64,000 nucleotides of DNA from Agrobacterium rubi TR3 = NBRC 13261 (GTDB lineage Bacteria; Pseudomonadota; Alphaproteobacteria; Rhizobiales; Rhizobiaceae), in assembly GCF_000739935.1 (NCBI RefSeq), contig NZ_BBJU01000016.1, forward strand, positions 62,001-126,000. The letters are read 5' to 3'. Position numbers and translations under genes: made by a program. Below the pieces are notes generated by a model. It made no database searches and was not told the origin of the DNA. It was given only the letters and a program-made list of their open reading frames with translations. Within the stretch, counting starts at the first letter, position 1; every line of letters starts with the position of its first letter. Below are positions 41,746 through 50,919 of this stretch, in pieces.

Positions 41746-42675
41746 ATGCAAACAAAACCTTTCCGAATCGGCACACGCGGCAGCCCTCTGGCACTGGTCC
41801 AGGCGTTCGAGACCCGCGACCGCCTGATGGCCGCACACGGCCTGTCGCAGGACATGTTCCAGATCGTGCCGCTCTCGACAAAAGGCGACCGCATGACCGA
41901 CCGCCCTTTGTCCGAAATCGGTGGCAAGGGCCTGTTCACCGAAGAGCTGGAAACGCAACTTCTGTCAGGCGACCTCGATTTTGCAGTTCACTGCGCCAAG
42001 GATATGTCGACGCGATTACCGGACGGGCTGCATCTGTCTGCCTACCTGCCGCGCGAGGATGTGCGTGACGCTTTCATCGGCAGAACAGCGCCCAAGCTGC
42101 TTGAGCTTCCCCACGCAGCCACCGTTGGCTCCGCCTCGCTTCGCCGCCAGTCGCTTATTCGTCGTCTGAGACCCGACATTAATGTCATCATTTTCAGGGG
42201 ACTGGTGGACACGCGCCTGCGCAAGCTCGAAGAGGGCCAGGCCGACGCCACATTGTTGGCTTTGGCCGGCCTGAAGCGCCTGAACAAGGAAACGGTTCTG
42301 ACAGAATTGCTGGACGCGAAAACCTTTCCGCCCGCACCCGGCCAAGGCGCCATTGCCCTGGAAAGCCGGATTGGCGATACGCGCATTCAAGATTTGCTGA
42401 CCGCCGTCGATCACAGCGAAACGACTGATGCCGTCAATTGCGAACGGGCGTTTCTGGCGGCGCTGGATGGCTCCTGTCGCACGCCGATTGCGGGCTACGC
42501 CACCTGCGACGGCGATATGCTGCATTTCCATGGCCTGATCCTGACACCCGATGGCCAGACGGAGCACGGCGTGGAAATATCGGGCAAACGCAGCGACGCC
42601 GAAGCACTGGGCTTTAAGGCAGGCGAACAGGTTCGCGCCGCCGCTGGAACCGGTTTCTTCGAAAGCTGGACCTAA
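41746..42675 (+). CDS. hemC: Hydroxymethylbilane synthase (porphobilinogen deaminase)
   Basis: Polymerises four porphobilinogens in haem and cobalamin biosynthesis, 309 aa. Begins [13 protein letters not shown], with the aspartate region [16 protein letters not shown] and the dipyrromethane-binding cysteine in [12 protein letters not shown]. It leads hemC-hemD-mitofilin-hemY on the plus strand. Confidence 0.98.
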   Translation: MQTKPFRIGTRGSPLALVQAFETRDRLMAAHGLSQDMFQIVPLSTKGDRMTDRPLSEIGGKGLFTEELETQLLSGDLDFAVHCAKDMSTRLPDGLHLSAYLPREDVRDAFIGRTAPKLLELPHAATVGSASLRRQSLIRRLRPDINVIIFRGLVDTRLRKLEEGQADATLLALAGLKRLNKETVLTELLDAKTFPPAPGQGAIALESRIGDTRIQDLLTAVDHSETTDAVNCERAFLAALDGSCRTPIAGYATCDGDMLHFHGLILTPDGQTEHGVEISGKRSDAEALGFKAGEQVRAAAGTGFFESWT

Positions 42676-42677
42676 CC

Positions 42678-43412
42678 ATGCGCGTCGTCGTCACACGCCC
42701 GGAAGCATCGGGACTGAAGACGGCGAAGCTTTTGCGCGAGCGCGGTCATGACCCTATCCTCCTACCGCTGACCGTCCCCGTCCATGACACGGACGCAGCC
42801 ATCACCGCCCTTGCAAAGACCCCGGCATCCCTGGCGGTGACGAGCGCGGAAGCAATCCGCGCGCTCGTGGGCTCAGGCGCCAATCTGTCCGCCAGCCTGC
42901 TCAGACCCCTATTTGCCGTTGGAGAGGCCTCCGCAAAAGCGGCACGCGATGCGGGCTTTCAGGCTGTTGTCACGGGCGGAAGCGATGGCACGGCGCTGGC
43001 GCAACGGATCGCAGACGATGATGCCAGCCATCGCGGCACAGTTCTCTATCTGGCAGGCACCCCGCGTGATCAGGGCTTCGAGCACAAGCTTGTTGACCTG
43101 AACGTTCCCTATGAAACTGTCGAAATCTACCAGATGCAGCCAGTGCCTTGGCCACGACAGCAGTTGCAGGAGCGTATCGCGGATGCACCAGTCGATGCGG
43201 TCCTCTTCTACTCCAGCGAAGCAGCGCGAATATTTTTTGCGCTGATGGAGAAAGAACAACGTTTAGAGCAGTTGCGTCATTGCAAGATGATTTGCATCAG
43301 CAGCAAGGTCCTTTCCCACGTCCCGGCAGCGTTTCAAAACGCGGCATTCGCCAGCGGGGCACCAAGCGAATTCAGGATGTTTGATCTTCTTGATCGAAAT
43401 GCGGGAACCTAA
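42678..43412 (+). CDS. hemD: Uroporphyrinogen-III synthase
   Basis: Closes and rearranges hydroxymethylbilane into uroporphyrinogen III, 244 aa. The family is poorly conserved; identity rests on the MRVVVTRPEASG start, the AVTSAEAIRAL and FYSSEAARIF segments, length, and the position two bases after hemC. Confidence 0.93.
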   Translation: MRVVVTRPEASGLKTAKLLRERGHDPILLPLTVPVHDTDAAITALAKTPASLAVTSAEAIRALVGSGANLSASLLRPLFAVGEASAKAARDAGFQAVVTGGSDGTALAQRIADDDASHRGTVLYLAGTPRDQGFEHKLVDLNVPYETVEIYQMQPVPWPRQQLQERIADAPVDAVLFYSSEAARIFFALMEKEQRLEQLRHCKMICISSKVLSHVPAAFQNAAFASGAPSEFRMFDLLDRNAGT

Positions 43413-43484
43413 TTCCCTTCCGCCCCTTTCCTTTGCCGTTATCACTGACTAGGTTTAGGCAAATGCAGGCAGAATGAGGTTGTC

Positions 43485-44855
43485 ATGGTATCGGGAAAAC
43501 CGCCACGCCACTCCAAGTCCACCGCTGAACCGGTCACGATTGATCTGGACGCAAAGGACGTGAAGGATATCGGTAAGGACAAGGACACCGTCTCTATCGA
43601 GGCCAAACCAGCAACTGCATCGCAGACCGATGCAGCATCTTCGAAAACCTCGGCCTTCGGCGCTGAAAAATCGGACCCAAAACCGATATGGGATAACGAA
43701 GTCAAAAAACCGATCGAACCCGAGCCCAACATCCATAAGTCAGATGAGACAAAGGCTGACCAGACCGCAAAACCTGCGGCGGCAAGCACGACGACCGTTC
43801 CGCCTCTCAAGAGCGAACCACTGAAATCCGAGAAAACGACGACAACGCAGGCGCCGAAACCGGAAGCACCAAAACCAGCGACCGACAGCAAAACCTCTGC
43901 GACATCCTCGGCCTCCGCCAAGAGCAGCACGGGCAACAGCAGCGGAAACTCCGGCGCGCTCGTTGCAGGCATCGTTGGTGGTTTGGTCGCGCTTCTGGCT
44001 GCGGGCAGCATGCAATATGCCGGCTACCTTCCTCCGTTTTCGTCCAGTGCCGGCTCCTCTGATGAGCTTGCTTCCCTCAAGGCAGAAGTCTCAACCCTGC
44101 GCCAGCAGATCGCCAGTGCGCCACAGGCAACCGCTGATACATCTGCGCTCGAAACACGTTTGGCAGCACTCGAGAGCTCCACGGCATCCGGTGGCGGCGA
44201 TGTCGCCAACAAGCTCGCCTCGCTTGAAAGCACAGTCTCGACCCTGCAATCGGAAAAAGCAGCGCAGGACACGGCCAATGCCGATTTGACGCGCCGCCTG
44301 AGTGACGCAGAAACCAAGATCAACGAACCACGCGATGACATCGAAGTCGCGCGCGCCATTGCGTCCGCCGGTCTGAAAGCCGCCATCGATCGCGGCGGGC
44401 CGTTCCTGACGGAGCTCGATACCCTGTCGCGCGTCACGCCCGACGATCCGGCGATACAGTCGTTGCGGCCCTTCGCCAACACAGGTGTGCCGTCCCGCTC
44501 CGAGCTGTCGCGCAATTTCCCTGATGTTGCAAATGCCATGCTCGACTCGCTCAACCAGACCGACCCCAATCAGGGCATCATCGATCGCCTCGCAGAAAGC
44601 GCGCTGTCGCTGGTCAAGGTCCGGCCGGTGGGCAATGTAGAAGGCGAAGGTGCTGACGCCAAGATCGCCCGCATCGAGGACAAGCTGCGCAATGGCGACC
44701 TGAAGGGCGCCTCGCTGGAATGGGACGGACTGCCTGAACCTGCCAAGGCCGTATCTTCTGACTTCAAGACATCGCTCGATGCCCGCGTTCAGGTCGAAGA
44801 CCTCGTGAACGGCACGCTGACGCGCGCCATCACCAGCACCGGCCAGCAGGGGTAA
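43485..44855 (+). CDS. Mitofilin/Mic60-like inner-membrane protein (COG4223 type)
   Basis: A 456-aa protein. A long disordered cytoplasmic N-terminus rich in Lys, Thr, Ser, Ala and Pro (1-155) is followed by one membrane segment (about 157-182, ALVAGIVGGLVALLAAGSMQ), a periplasmic coiled coil (about 190-285) and a helical C-terminal mitofilin-type domain (about 290-450). This layout and the hemD-hemY neighbourhood match the alphaproteobacterial homologue of mitochondrial Mic60, which shapes inner membranes. GAGG lies five bases before the ATG. It is often annotated as HemX-like or 'phage tail protein', which I consider wrong. Confidence 0.85.
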   Translation: MVSGKPPRHSKSTAEPVTIDLDAKDVKDIGKDKDTVSIEAKPATASQTDAASSKTSAFGAEKSDPKPIWDNEVKKPIEPEPNIHKSDETKADQTAKPAAASTTTVPPLKSEPLKSEKTTTTQAPKPEAPKPATDSKTSATSSASAKSSTGNSSGNSGALVAGIVGGLVALLAAGSMQYAGYLPPFSSSAGSSDELASLKAEVSTLRQQIASAPQATADTSALETRLAALESSTASGGGDVANKLASLESTVSTLQSEKAAQDTANADLTRRLSDAETKINEPRDDIEVARAIASAGLKAAIDRGGPFLTELDTLSRVTPDDPAIQSLRPFANTGVPSRSELSRNFPDVANAMLDSLNQTDPNQGIIDRLAESALSLVKVRPVGNVEGEGADAKIARIEDKLRNGDLKGASLEWDGLPEPAKAVSSDFKTSLDARVQVEDLVNGTLTRAITSTGQQG

Positions 44856-44858
44856 GAC

Positions 44859-46466
44859 ATGACAAAGATTATCAGTTTCGTCGTCATCGTTCTTCTCATC
44901 GGCTTCGGTTTCTCGTGGCTGGCAGACCGCCCTGGTGTCCTGTCCATCGTCTGGCAGGGCCAACTGATCGAGATGAGCCTCATGGTGGCGGCCTCCATCG
45001 TGGCAACACTGATTGCAGCCGTGATGATCGTCTGGTGGCTGTTCAACACCGTCTGGAATTCGCCGCATGCGGCACGCCGCTATTTCCGCTCCCGTAAGCG
45101 CGACCGGGGCTATCAGGCTCTGTCGACGGGGCTGATAGCAGCCGGTGCTGGCAATGCTCTTCTCGCCCGCAAGATGACGGCGCGAACACAAGGGCTGTTG
45201 AATGCCGATCAGGAGCCGCTGATCCATCTTCTAGAGGCACAGGCCGATCTGATCGAAGGCAAATACGATGCTGCCCGCCGCAAATTCGAGGCGATGGCGC
45301 AGGACCCGGAAACACGCGAGCTTGGTCTTCGCGGTCTTTACATGGAAGCCCGTCGCCAGGGCGCCAACGAAGCGGCGTTGGAATATGCCGAGGATGCGGC
45401 CAAGAACGCGCCTTACCTGCCATGGGCCGCGCAGGCGACCCTTGAGAGCAAATCCCGCAACGGCGAATGGGACGATGCCATCCGTCTGCTGGACCAACAG
45501 AAGGCGGCAAGCGTTATCGAGCGCGGCGAAGCAGAGCGCTTGAAAGCGGTTCTGCTGACGGCAAAAGCGGAAGAGAAATTCGAAAGCGATCCGAAGGCCG
45601 CGCGCGAAGATGCCAAGCACGCGTTGAAACTCTCCAAGGGGCTGGTGCCTGCGGCTCTGGTTGCTGCAAAGTCCTATCTGCGCGAAGACAATCTGCGCAA
45701 GGCAGCGGCCGTTCTTGAGCCAGTTTGGAAGATCGCACCGCACCCGCAGATCGCCCAGCTGTATGTGCGTGCCCGCAGTGGCGATACAGCCATAGACCGC
45801 CTCAAGCGCGCCGAGCGGCTTGAGAGCCTGAAGCCTAATAATGTTGAAGCGCTCTTCGCCGTCGCACAGGCCGCTCTCGATGCCCAGGATTTCACACGCG
45901 CCCGCACTAAGGCTCAGGCCGCCGCCCGCATCGAGCCGCGCGAAAGCACCTTCCTGCTGCTCGCTGATATCGAGGAAGCCGAAACCGGTGACCAGGGACG
46001 CATTCGTCACTGGATGGCGCAGGCCTTGCGCGCGCCTCGAGATCACGCCTGGGTGGCAGATGGCATTGTTTCTGAGAAATGGCTGCCTGCCTCCCCTGTC
46101 ACAGGGCGTCTGGACGCTTTCGCATGGAAAATGCCATTCGGCCAAGTCGAAGGCCCGGTAGAGGATGTGAGCGTCGACAGCGCATTGTCGTCCCTGCCCG
46201 ATGTCGCAAAGCCTGAGATTCGTGAAAAGATCATCGAGGTACCGGTTCCGGTGAAAACTGTGGAGCCTGCGCTCAAGCCAGACACGACTGTGGCGACAGT
46301 GGAAAAGCCGACAACGCCGAAACCCGTTGTCGTGGATGCCACCGAGGACAAGCGGCTTGAAAAGCAACAGGAGCCCGTCGCCTTCTTCGGAGGGGCGCCG
46401 GACGATCCGGGCGTTAAGAAACCTGTGACCGAGCCCGACGAAAAAACACGACTGAAATTGTTTTAA
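44859..46466 (+). CDS. hemY: HemY-family membrane protein with TPR repeats
   Basis: A 535-aa protein with two N-terminal membrane helices (about 3-22 and 39-63), the HemY_N block, and many TPR-like helices (about 100-430). A Pro/Glu/Lys-rich tail ends the protein. The name comes from the enteric hem operon; it has no porphyrin enzymatic motifs and probably scaffolds haem synthesis or membrane complexes. It starts three bases after the mitofilin gene. Confidence 0.92.
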   Translation: MTKIISFVVIVLLIGFGFSWLADRPGVLSIVWQGQLIEMSLMVAASIVATLIAAVMIVWWLFNTVWNSPHAARRYFRSRKRDRGYQALSTGLIAAGAGNALLARKMTARTQGLLNADQEPLIHLLEAQADLIEGKYDAARRKFEAMAQDPETRELGLRGLYMEARRQGANEAALEYAEDAAKNAPYLPWAAQATLESKSRNGEWDDAIRLLDQQKAASVIERGEAERLKAVLLTAKAEEKFESDPKAAREDAKHALKLSKGLVPAALVAAKSYLREDNLRKAAAVLEPVWKIAPHPQIAQLYVRARSGDTAIDRLKRAERLESLKPNNVEALFAVAQAALDAQDFTRARTKAQAAARIEPRESTFLLLADIEEAETGDQGRIRHWMAQALRAPRDHAWVADGIVSEKWLPASPVTGRLDAFAWKMPFGQVEGPVEDVSVDSALSSLPDVAKPEIREKIIEVPVPVKTVEPALKPDTTVATVEKPTTPKPVVVDATEDKRLEKQQEPVAFFGGAPDDPGVKKPVTEPDEKTRLKLF

Positions 46467-46483
46467 CCGATGTAAGGACCCTT

Positions 46484-46975
46484 ATGCTCGAGCGCATTCA
46501 GTCATTTTTCCATACTCTTACGCAAGGCAGCGCATCTGAGGACTTCGCACCTGACGACCTGCGTGTCGCGATCGCCGCACTGTGTTTTCAGGTCATGGAG
46601 GCAGACGGCACCGTTTCCAAGGTTGAGCGTCAGCGTCTGCGTGAGCTGCTGCACGAGCATTATGATCTCAGCTCCAGCAAACTGGACGCGTTGATGGATG
46701 CAGGCCGCGAGGCCGGGCGCGAAGCGGTCGACTACTATCGCTTCACCGCCGACATTCGCCGCCATCTGGATGAGGAAAAACGCATCGAGTTGATCGGCAT
46801 CCTCTGGGATATCGTCTATGCCGATGGCGAACGCAACGAGATGGAAGATCATGTCATCTGGCGTGTTGCCGATCTCCTGGGCGTATCGGTCCGAGACCGC
46901 GTTTTGCAGCGCCAGCAAGCTGCAACGCATGTAAATATATCCGACGAAAGCGAAAACCAGAAAGATGCTGTTTGA
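46484..46975 (+). CDS. TerB-family protein
   Basis: A 163-aa all-helical protein of the TerB/DjlA co-chaperone-like fold, with two repeats of the type LCFQVMEADGTVSKVE and WDIVYADGERNEME, each with the acidic DG turn of this family. AAGGA lies before the ATG. It follows hemY by 17 bases and its end overlaps the next gene by 11 bases. Role unknown; no tellurite genes are near. Confidence 0.88.
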   Translation: MLERIQSFFHTLTQGSASEDFAPDDLRVAIAALCFQVMEADGTVSKVERQRLRELLHEHYDLSSSKLDALMDAGREAGREAVDYYRFTADIRRHLDEEKRIELIGILWDIVYADGERNEMEDHVIWRVADLLGVSVRDRVLQRQQAATHVNISDESENQKDAV

Positions 46976-47732
46976 CCCATCCTGCCAGAGAGGCAGTCAA
47001 GACAGAATCTTGATCGTGCTCCACCAGGAACGATCCACGCCAGGCCGAGTGGGGCAGATGCTGGTCGAAAAAGGCTATCGGCTCGATATCCGGCGGCCCC
47101 CACTGGGCGACGAGCTCCCGACCACCTTGTCGGCGCATCGCGGCGCTGTGATATTCGGTGGTCCTATGAGTGCCAACGATCCCGATGCCTTTATCCAGAC
47201 CGAAATCGACTGGCTCAAAGTTCCGCTGACAGAAAACAAGCCATTTCTGGGAATTTGCCTCGGCGCGCAAATGCTCTCCAAGCACTTGGGCGCAAAGGTT
47301 GTTGCCGATAGCGATGGCAGAGTGGAAATCGGCTGGTATCCCCTGCATGCGACCGAAAAAGGCCGCCTGCTTTTGCCCCGTTGGCCGCAGATGGTCTATC
47401 ACTTTCACCGCGAAGGATTTGAATTGCCGCACGGTGCAGAGCTGCTGGCCACGGGCGATGCCTATCCTAACCAGGCTTACCGCTACGGCCAGAATGCCTG
47501 GGGTCTGCAGTTTCACGCGGAATTGACACGCGCCATGATGCAGAGCTGGGTGGTGCGTGGTGCTGAGAAATTTGGCATGCCGAACGCACAGGTCGGAAGC
47601 CAGCACCTGGAAGGCCGAATGCTATTCGACAACGCGCTCAAGGCGTGGCTCTCGCAGTTTCTGGATTTGGTCTTCAACGGCACGCTAAAGAAAACAGACG
47701 CGTCTAGCTACGCAGCACTTCCGTCAGCTTGA
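46965..47732 (+). CDS. Class I glutamine amidotransferase-like protein
   Basis: A 255-aa protein with a complete class I GATase triad region: nucleophile in FLGICLGAQML (cysteine near residue 104), and the histidine in WGLQFHAEL. FGGPMSANDPD is also typical. It resembles the GMP synthase-like stand-alone amidotransferases that act on gamma-glutamyl compounds. The substrate is not predictable. It overlaps the TerB gene start-to-end by 11 bases and the convergent FliN-like gene by 29 bases. Confidence 0.9.
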   Translation: MLFDPSCQRGSQDRILIVLHQERSTPGRVGQMLVEKGYRLDIRRPPLGDELPTTLSAHRGAVIFGGPMSANDPDAFIQTEIDWLKVPLTENKPFLGICLGAQMLSKHLGAKVVADSDGRVEIGWYPLHATEKGRLLLPRWPQMVYHFHREGFELPHGAELLATGDAYPNQAYRYGQNAWGLQFHAELTRAMMQSWVVRGAEKFGMPNAQVGSQHLEGRMLFDNALKAWLSQFLDLVFNGTLKKTDASSYAALPSA

Positions 47733-48129
47733 CGCCAATGACGTTGTCGTCATTGTCGGAAACGATTTCGCCTCGACCGATGGTTTGCCCGTTGACCCGG
47801 ATTTCGACCGGATCGCCAAAACGCTTGTTCAGGAGAACGACTTGATCTTTGGTCAGGGCCATCAGCGCGGAAACGGGAACCTGCGCTTGCCCGATCACGA
47901 CTTCCATCGTCAGCGGTATCTCATCGAAATGTTTGCCTGACGGCTGCTGTGAGGCGACAAGCGCGCGGCTGTTATCGTGCACCGGTTGGCCCCAATCCGA
48001 TAGTTGCGCCCGTACAGCTTGGCGTTCCGACATGGGAGAGTTCAGTGCGTGCTCGACCCGGTAAGGCTGGTTGAAACTTGCGCCGACAGCCGGCCACGCG
48101 AAAGGCGCAGTACCGTCACTTGAATCCAT
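47704..48129 (-). CDS. Orphan FliN/SpoA-domain protein
   Basis: A 141-aa protein with a C-terminal SpoA (FliN-type) domain: about residues 68-140, containing IPLTMEVVIGQAQVPVSAL and LLNKRFGDPVEIRVNG. The N-terminal 65 residues are low-complexity and unlike FliN's usual lead. The flagellar cluster is not in the window, so this is either a second FliN-like switch component or an unrelated SpoA protein. ATG 48129 has AGGTG seven bases upstream. A CtrA-type box lies 109 bases upstream. Confidence 0.85.
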   Translation of the reverse strand: MDSSDGTAPFAWPAVGASFNQPYRVEHALNSPMSERQAVRAQLSDWGQPVHDNSRALVASQQPSGKHFDEIPLTMEVVIGQAQVPVSALMALTKDQVVLLNKRFGDPVEIRVNGQTIGRGEIVSDNDDNVIGVKLTEVLRS

Positions 48130-48522
48130 CATGGAACACCTCAGCAAATCGAATCAGCCCCATTCATAGGGTCGATTTCATTCTAGTCGAGCCGCTGAGC
48201 CCGTTGGCTGCGGATTTGCAAAAGAATGACGACATGATTAACGCAGACTTAACATCCACAGGCGCGCGCTCGCATATGTCGTGCAGACCGGACGCCTGCA
48301 TCAAAATGGCACGCATGTTCAAACTGGTGCAATTTCGGTCGTGGTGACGATCGACCGTGTCACACGTCAGGACAGATGGCGGGGTCAAGTAAAGCAGAGG
48401 ACGATTGCGCGGCGGATTGCAAAAACAGCGGAGTGCCGCCTGGAAGAGCATGCAAATCAACGGCCACTTGCCGGTTGCCGTGCGAATGACTAAATGTCAC
48501 CCAACAACGAATGGAGACATTG
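48130..48522. other. Divergent intergenic region with a CtrA-type box
   Basis: A 393-bp gap between the FliN-like and yggT genes. It contains the CtrA-like box described separately. Open frames across it (for example 48164-48460 minus) show no protein character. I see no hairpin with a T-run. A small RNA cannot be excluded. Confidence 0.5.
48238..48252. promoter_or_regulatory. CtrA-type binding site upstream of the FliN-like gene
   Basis: TTAACGCAGACTTAA is an exact TTAA-N7-TTAA with the following C, the consensus for the cell-cycle regulator CtrA. It is 109 bases before the FliN-like start and 271 before yggT. CtrA commonly controls motility genes in alphaproteobacteria, which fits a SpoA target. 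Confidence 0.5.
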
Positions 48523-48813
48523 ATGCTTGCCCTGTTTCAGACAATCGATCTGGCGTTAAACCTTTATACCTGGGTGCTGATTATCAGCGCCATTTTCTCT
48601 TGGCTCTATGCCTTCAATGTCATCAATTCTTCGAACCAATTCGTCGGCGCGATCGGCAGCTTCCTCTACAACGTCACCGAACCGGCGCTGCGACCCATCC
48701 GTCGTATTCTGCCAAACCTCGGCGGCATCGACATTTCGCCGATCATCCTGCTGTTGATCATCTTCTTCATCCGCTCGCTGATGTGGAATACGATCTATCC
48801 GCTGGTCGCTTGA
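48523..48813 (+). CDS. YggT-family membrane protein
   Basis: A 96-aa protein with two predicted membrane segments (about 7-30 and 65-92) separated by the conserved loop [21 protein letters not shown]. YggT is tied to osmotic tolerance and membrane homeostasis in other bacteria. ATG 48523 has GGAGA five bases upstream; the ATG at 48511 has no site. Confidence 0.93.
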   Translation: MLALFQTIDLALNLYTWVLIISAIFSWLYAFNVINSSNQFVGAIGSFLYNVTEPALRPIRRILPNLGGIDISPIILLLIIFFIRSLMWNTIYPLVA

Positions 48814-48829
48814 TCGGCTCCTACCGACA

Positions 48830-48865
48830 TAAAAAATCCTCCGGATCGGTTTCGACCCGGAGGAT
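48830..48865 (-). terminator. Rho-independent terminator of ppa
   Basis: ATCCTCCGG (48836-48844) pairs perfectly with CCGGAGGAT (48857-48865); on the minus strand the stem runs into TTTTTT. It is 30 bases after the ppa stop and also separates ppa from convergent yggT. Confidence 0.88.
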
Positions 48866-48894
48866 GTGTCGTTTGCAATATGCGGTCGTTTAAA

Positions 48895-49428
48895 TCAGCT
48901 CTGCGCCTTGTAGCGTTCGATGGCTTCGACGATCAGCTTCTTGGCGACGTCAACATTCTGCCAGCCGCCCATCTTCACCCACTTGCCAGGCTCCAGATCC
49001 TTGTAGTGCTCGAAGAAGTGCTCGATCTGCTTCAGCGTGATCTCGGGCAGGTCCGTATAGTTCTGAACCTTGTCGTAACGCTGTGTCAGTTTTGGCGCAG
49101 GAACGGCGAGGATTTTTTCGTCCTTGCCGCCGTCGTCTTCCATGATCATCACGCCGATCGGGCGCACATTGATCACACAGCCTGGTACCAATGGGCGGGT
49201 ATTGCAGATCAGCACATCGATCGGATCACCGTCTTCCGACAGCGTATGCGGCACGAAGCCGTAGTTACCCGGATAGGTCATCGGGGTATAGAGAAAACGG
49301 TCAACGACCAGAGCGCCCGCGTCCTTATCCATCTCGTACTTGATCGGGTGGCCACCAACCGGGACCTCCACAATCACATTGATATCATCCGGCGGGTTCT
49401 TGCCGATAGAAATAGCATCGATACGCAT
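48895..49428 (-). CDS. ppa: Inorganic pyrophosphatase (family I)
   Basis: Hydrolyses pyrophosphate from biosynthesis, 177 aa. The magnesium-binding signature [10 protein letters not shown] and the substrate residues in [15 protein letters not shown] and [13 protein letters not shown]-like block ([13 protein letters not shown]) are present. ATG 49428 is preceded by AGGGAAG; the 19-residue extension is rejected. Confidence 0.97.
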   Translation of the reverse strand: MRIDAISIGKNPPDDINVIVEVPVGGHPIKYEMDKDAGALVVDRFLYTPMTYPGNYGFVPHTLSEDGDPIDVLICNTRPLVPGCVINVRPIGVMIMEDDGGKDEKILAVPAPKLTQRYDKVQNYTDLPEITLKQIEHFFEHYKDLEPGKWVKMGGWQNVDVAKKLIVEAIERYKAQS

Positions 49429-49659
49429 TCGCTTCCCTCGATTAGGTGGGTTGGACTGGCATGTCGATACTGGGAAAGTCGCCACTTTGCAACACGACTA
49501 TGCCGTTTGAGGCAAAACTCCTCACGAAAACAACGGGTTTTCCGTTACAAGAAACAGGAGGCTCACGGGCGAGGTCTAAGCACTGACAGAGCACAAGGCG
49601 ACCGCAAAAAAGCAGCCGCCAACTATATCAAAGTAATGGAAACGCGTTGCTGATCGATC

Positions 49660-49896
49660 TTAAAGATCGATGATCGTCCCACGGCCATCGTTCCAAACGC
49701 GCATGTTCTGCTGCTCGCGCTGGCGCGGCTTAACGGGAATGGGAGCGGGCTTCAGCCGGGCGGACAACAGACGAGCGGCACTGAGCACGGCCAAGGTGCC
49801 GATAAGCGCAACCGTCAGAGACGCTGTGAAGAGTGCGGCCAGAGCCAGAATTGCAATGCTGGAAGCCGCGAAGAAGAATGTACGAATGCCCTGCAT
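49660..49896 (-). CDS. Small membrane protein, function unknown
   Basis: A 78-aa protein with one long hydrophobic stretch (about 5-45, probably two helices) and a basic tail ending in RVWNDGRGTIIDL. AAAGG lies nine bases before the ATG. The gene is hidden inside a much longer minus-strand open frame (49660-50898) that is antisense to the CitE-like gene and not protein-like. The C-terminal motif looks like one I have seen in rhizobial small proteins, so I consider it real but uncharacterised. Confidence 0.6.
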   Translation of the reverse strand: MQGIRTFFFAASSIAILALAALFTASLTVALIGTLAVLSAARLLSARLKPAPIPVKPRQREQQNMRVWNDGRGTIIDL

Positions 49897-50007
49897 GATC
49901 CAAACCTTTCTGTCCAGACGAATGTGGGCCTTCTCTGCGTCGCTTGCAAGAGGATGCGCACCGCCTATCTGCTTGCGAATGTCACAAAAGGTTGACACAA
50001 GTGCGGC

Positions 50008-50919
50008 ATGGCCGATTTTTATTTCAGCAATATTGTTCGCCCACGCCGGTCCCTTCTGTCGGTGCCAGCCATCAACCTGCGCGCACTGGCAAAACTCGGC
50101 ACACTGGATTGCGACGGCGTCATTTTCGATCTGGAAGATTCGGTCGCACCGGATGCGAAGGACGAGGCACGCGACAACCTCCTGACCTTCTTCAAGGAAA
50201 CGCCGCTGGCCGGGCGTGAAACGATCATCCGCATCAACCCCATCTCCACTACGACGGGGCAGAACGATCTGAAGACGATTTTGACCTGCGCGCCGGACGC
50301 CATACTGCTTCCAAAGGTCGAGCAGCTTTCCCACATCCAGGACGTCGCTGATCTCTTGGCAGAGGATGACGCACCGGAAAACCTGAAAATATGGGCGATG
50401 ATCGAGACGCCGAAGGGCGTTTTGAATGCCGCCGCCATCGCCGAAGCGTCCCACACGACGGGCGCGCGGCTGGGCGGCTTTGTGGTCGGGCTTAACGATC
50501 TGCGCAAGGACACGCGGGTTCCCGCTGAAGCCGGGCGCACGTACCTCGTGCCGTGGCTGATGCAGATCGTGCTCGCCGCCCGCGCCTATGGCTTGGATGT
50601 CATCGACAGCGTGTCCAATGACTTCCGCGACCTCAATGCCTTTGCCGCAGAATGCGAGCAGGGCCGCTCCATGGGCTTCGATGGCAAGATGCTGATCCAC
50701 CCGGCCCAGATCGACGCCGCAAACCGGGCTTTTGAACCCACCGAATCGGCTCTGGACGAGGCGCGCGAGATCATTTCGGCTTTCGCCAAACCGGAATCTG
50801 TGGGATTGAACGTCATCAATTCCAACGGGAAAATGATCGAACGGCTGCATGTCGGCCCAGCTGAACGGCTGGTCGCCATGGCCGACATCATTGCCCAACG
50901 AAAGGCAGCAACACCATGA
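50008..50919 (+). CDS. CitE-like CoA ester lyase (HpcH/HpaI aldolase family)
   Basis: A 303-aa TIM-barrel lyase. The family start RRSLLSVPAINLRAL, the CoA-binding and metal-binding region GVIFDLEDSVAPDAK, IETPKGVLNAAAIAE and MGFDGKMLIHPAQIDAAN are clear. Stand-alone CitE proteins cleave malyl-CoA, citramalyl-CoA or related thioesters; citrate lyase partners are absent. The next gene overlaps its stop (ATGA). Confidence 0.92.
   Translation: MADFYFSNIVRPRRSLLSVPAINLRALAKLGTLDCDGVIFDLEDSVAPDAKDEARDNLLTFFKETPLAGRETIIRINPISTTTGQNDLKTILTCAPDAILLPKVEQLSHIQDVADLLAEDDAPENLKIWAMIETPKGVLNAAAIAEASHTTGARLGGFVVGLNDLRKDTRVPAEAGRTYLVPWLMQIVLAARAYGLDVIDSVSNDFRDLNAFAAECEQGRSMGFDGKMLIHPAQIDAANRAFEPTESALDEAREIISAFAKPESVGLNVINSNGKMIERLHVGPAERLVAMADIIAQRKAATP

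Noticed and set aside
48306-48320. Second sigma-54 promoter upstream of yggT
   Set aside because: TGGCAC is present, but the -12 element reads TTCA and lacks the GC dinucleotide.
49897-50898. Upstream part of a 412-codon minus-strand frame
   Set aside because: Antisense to the CitE-like gene; only the last 78 codons look real.
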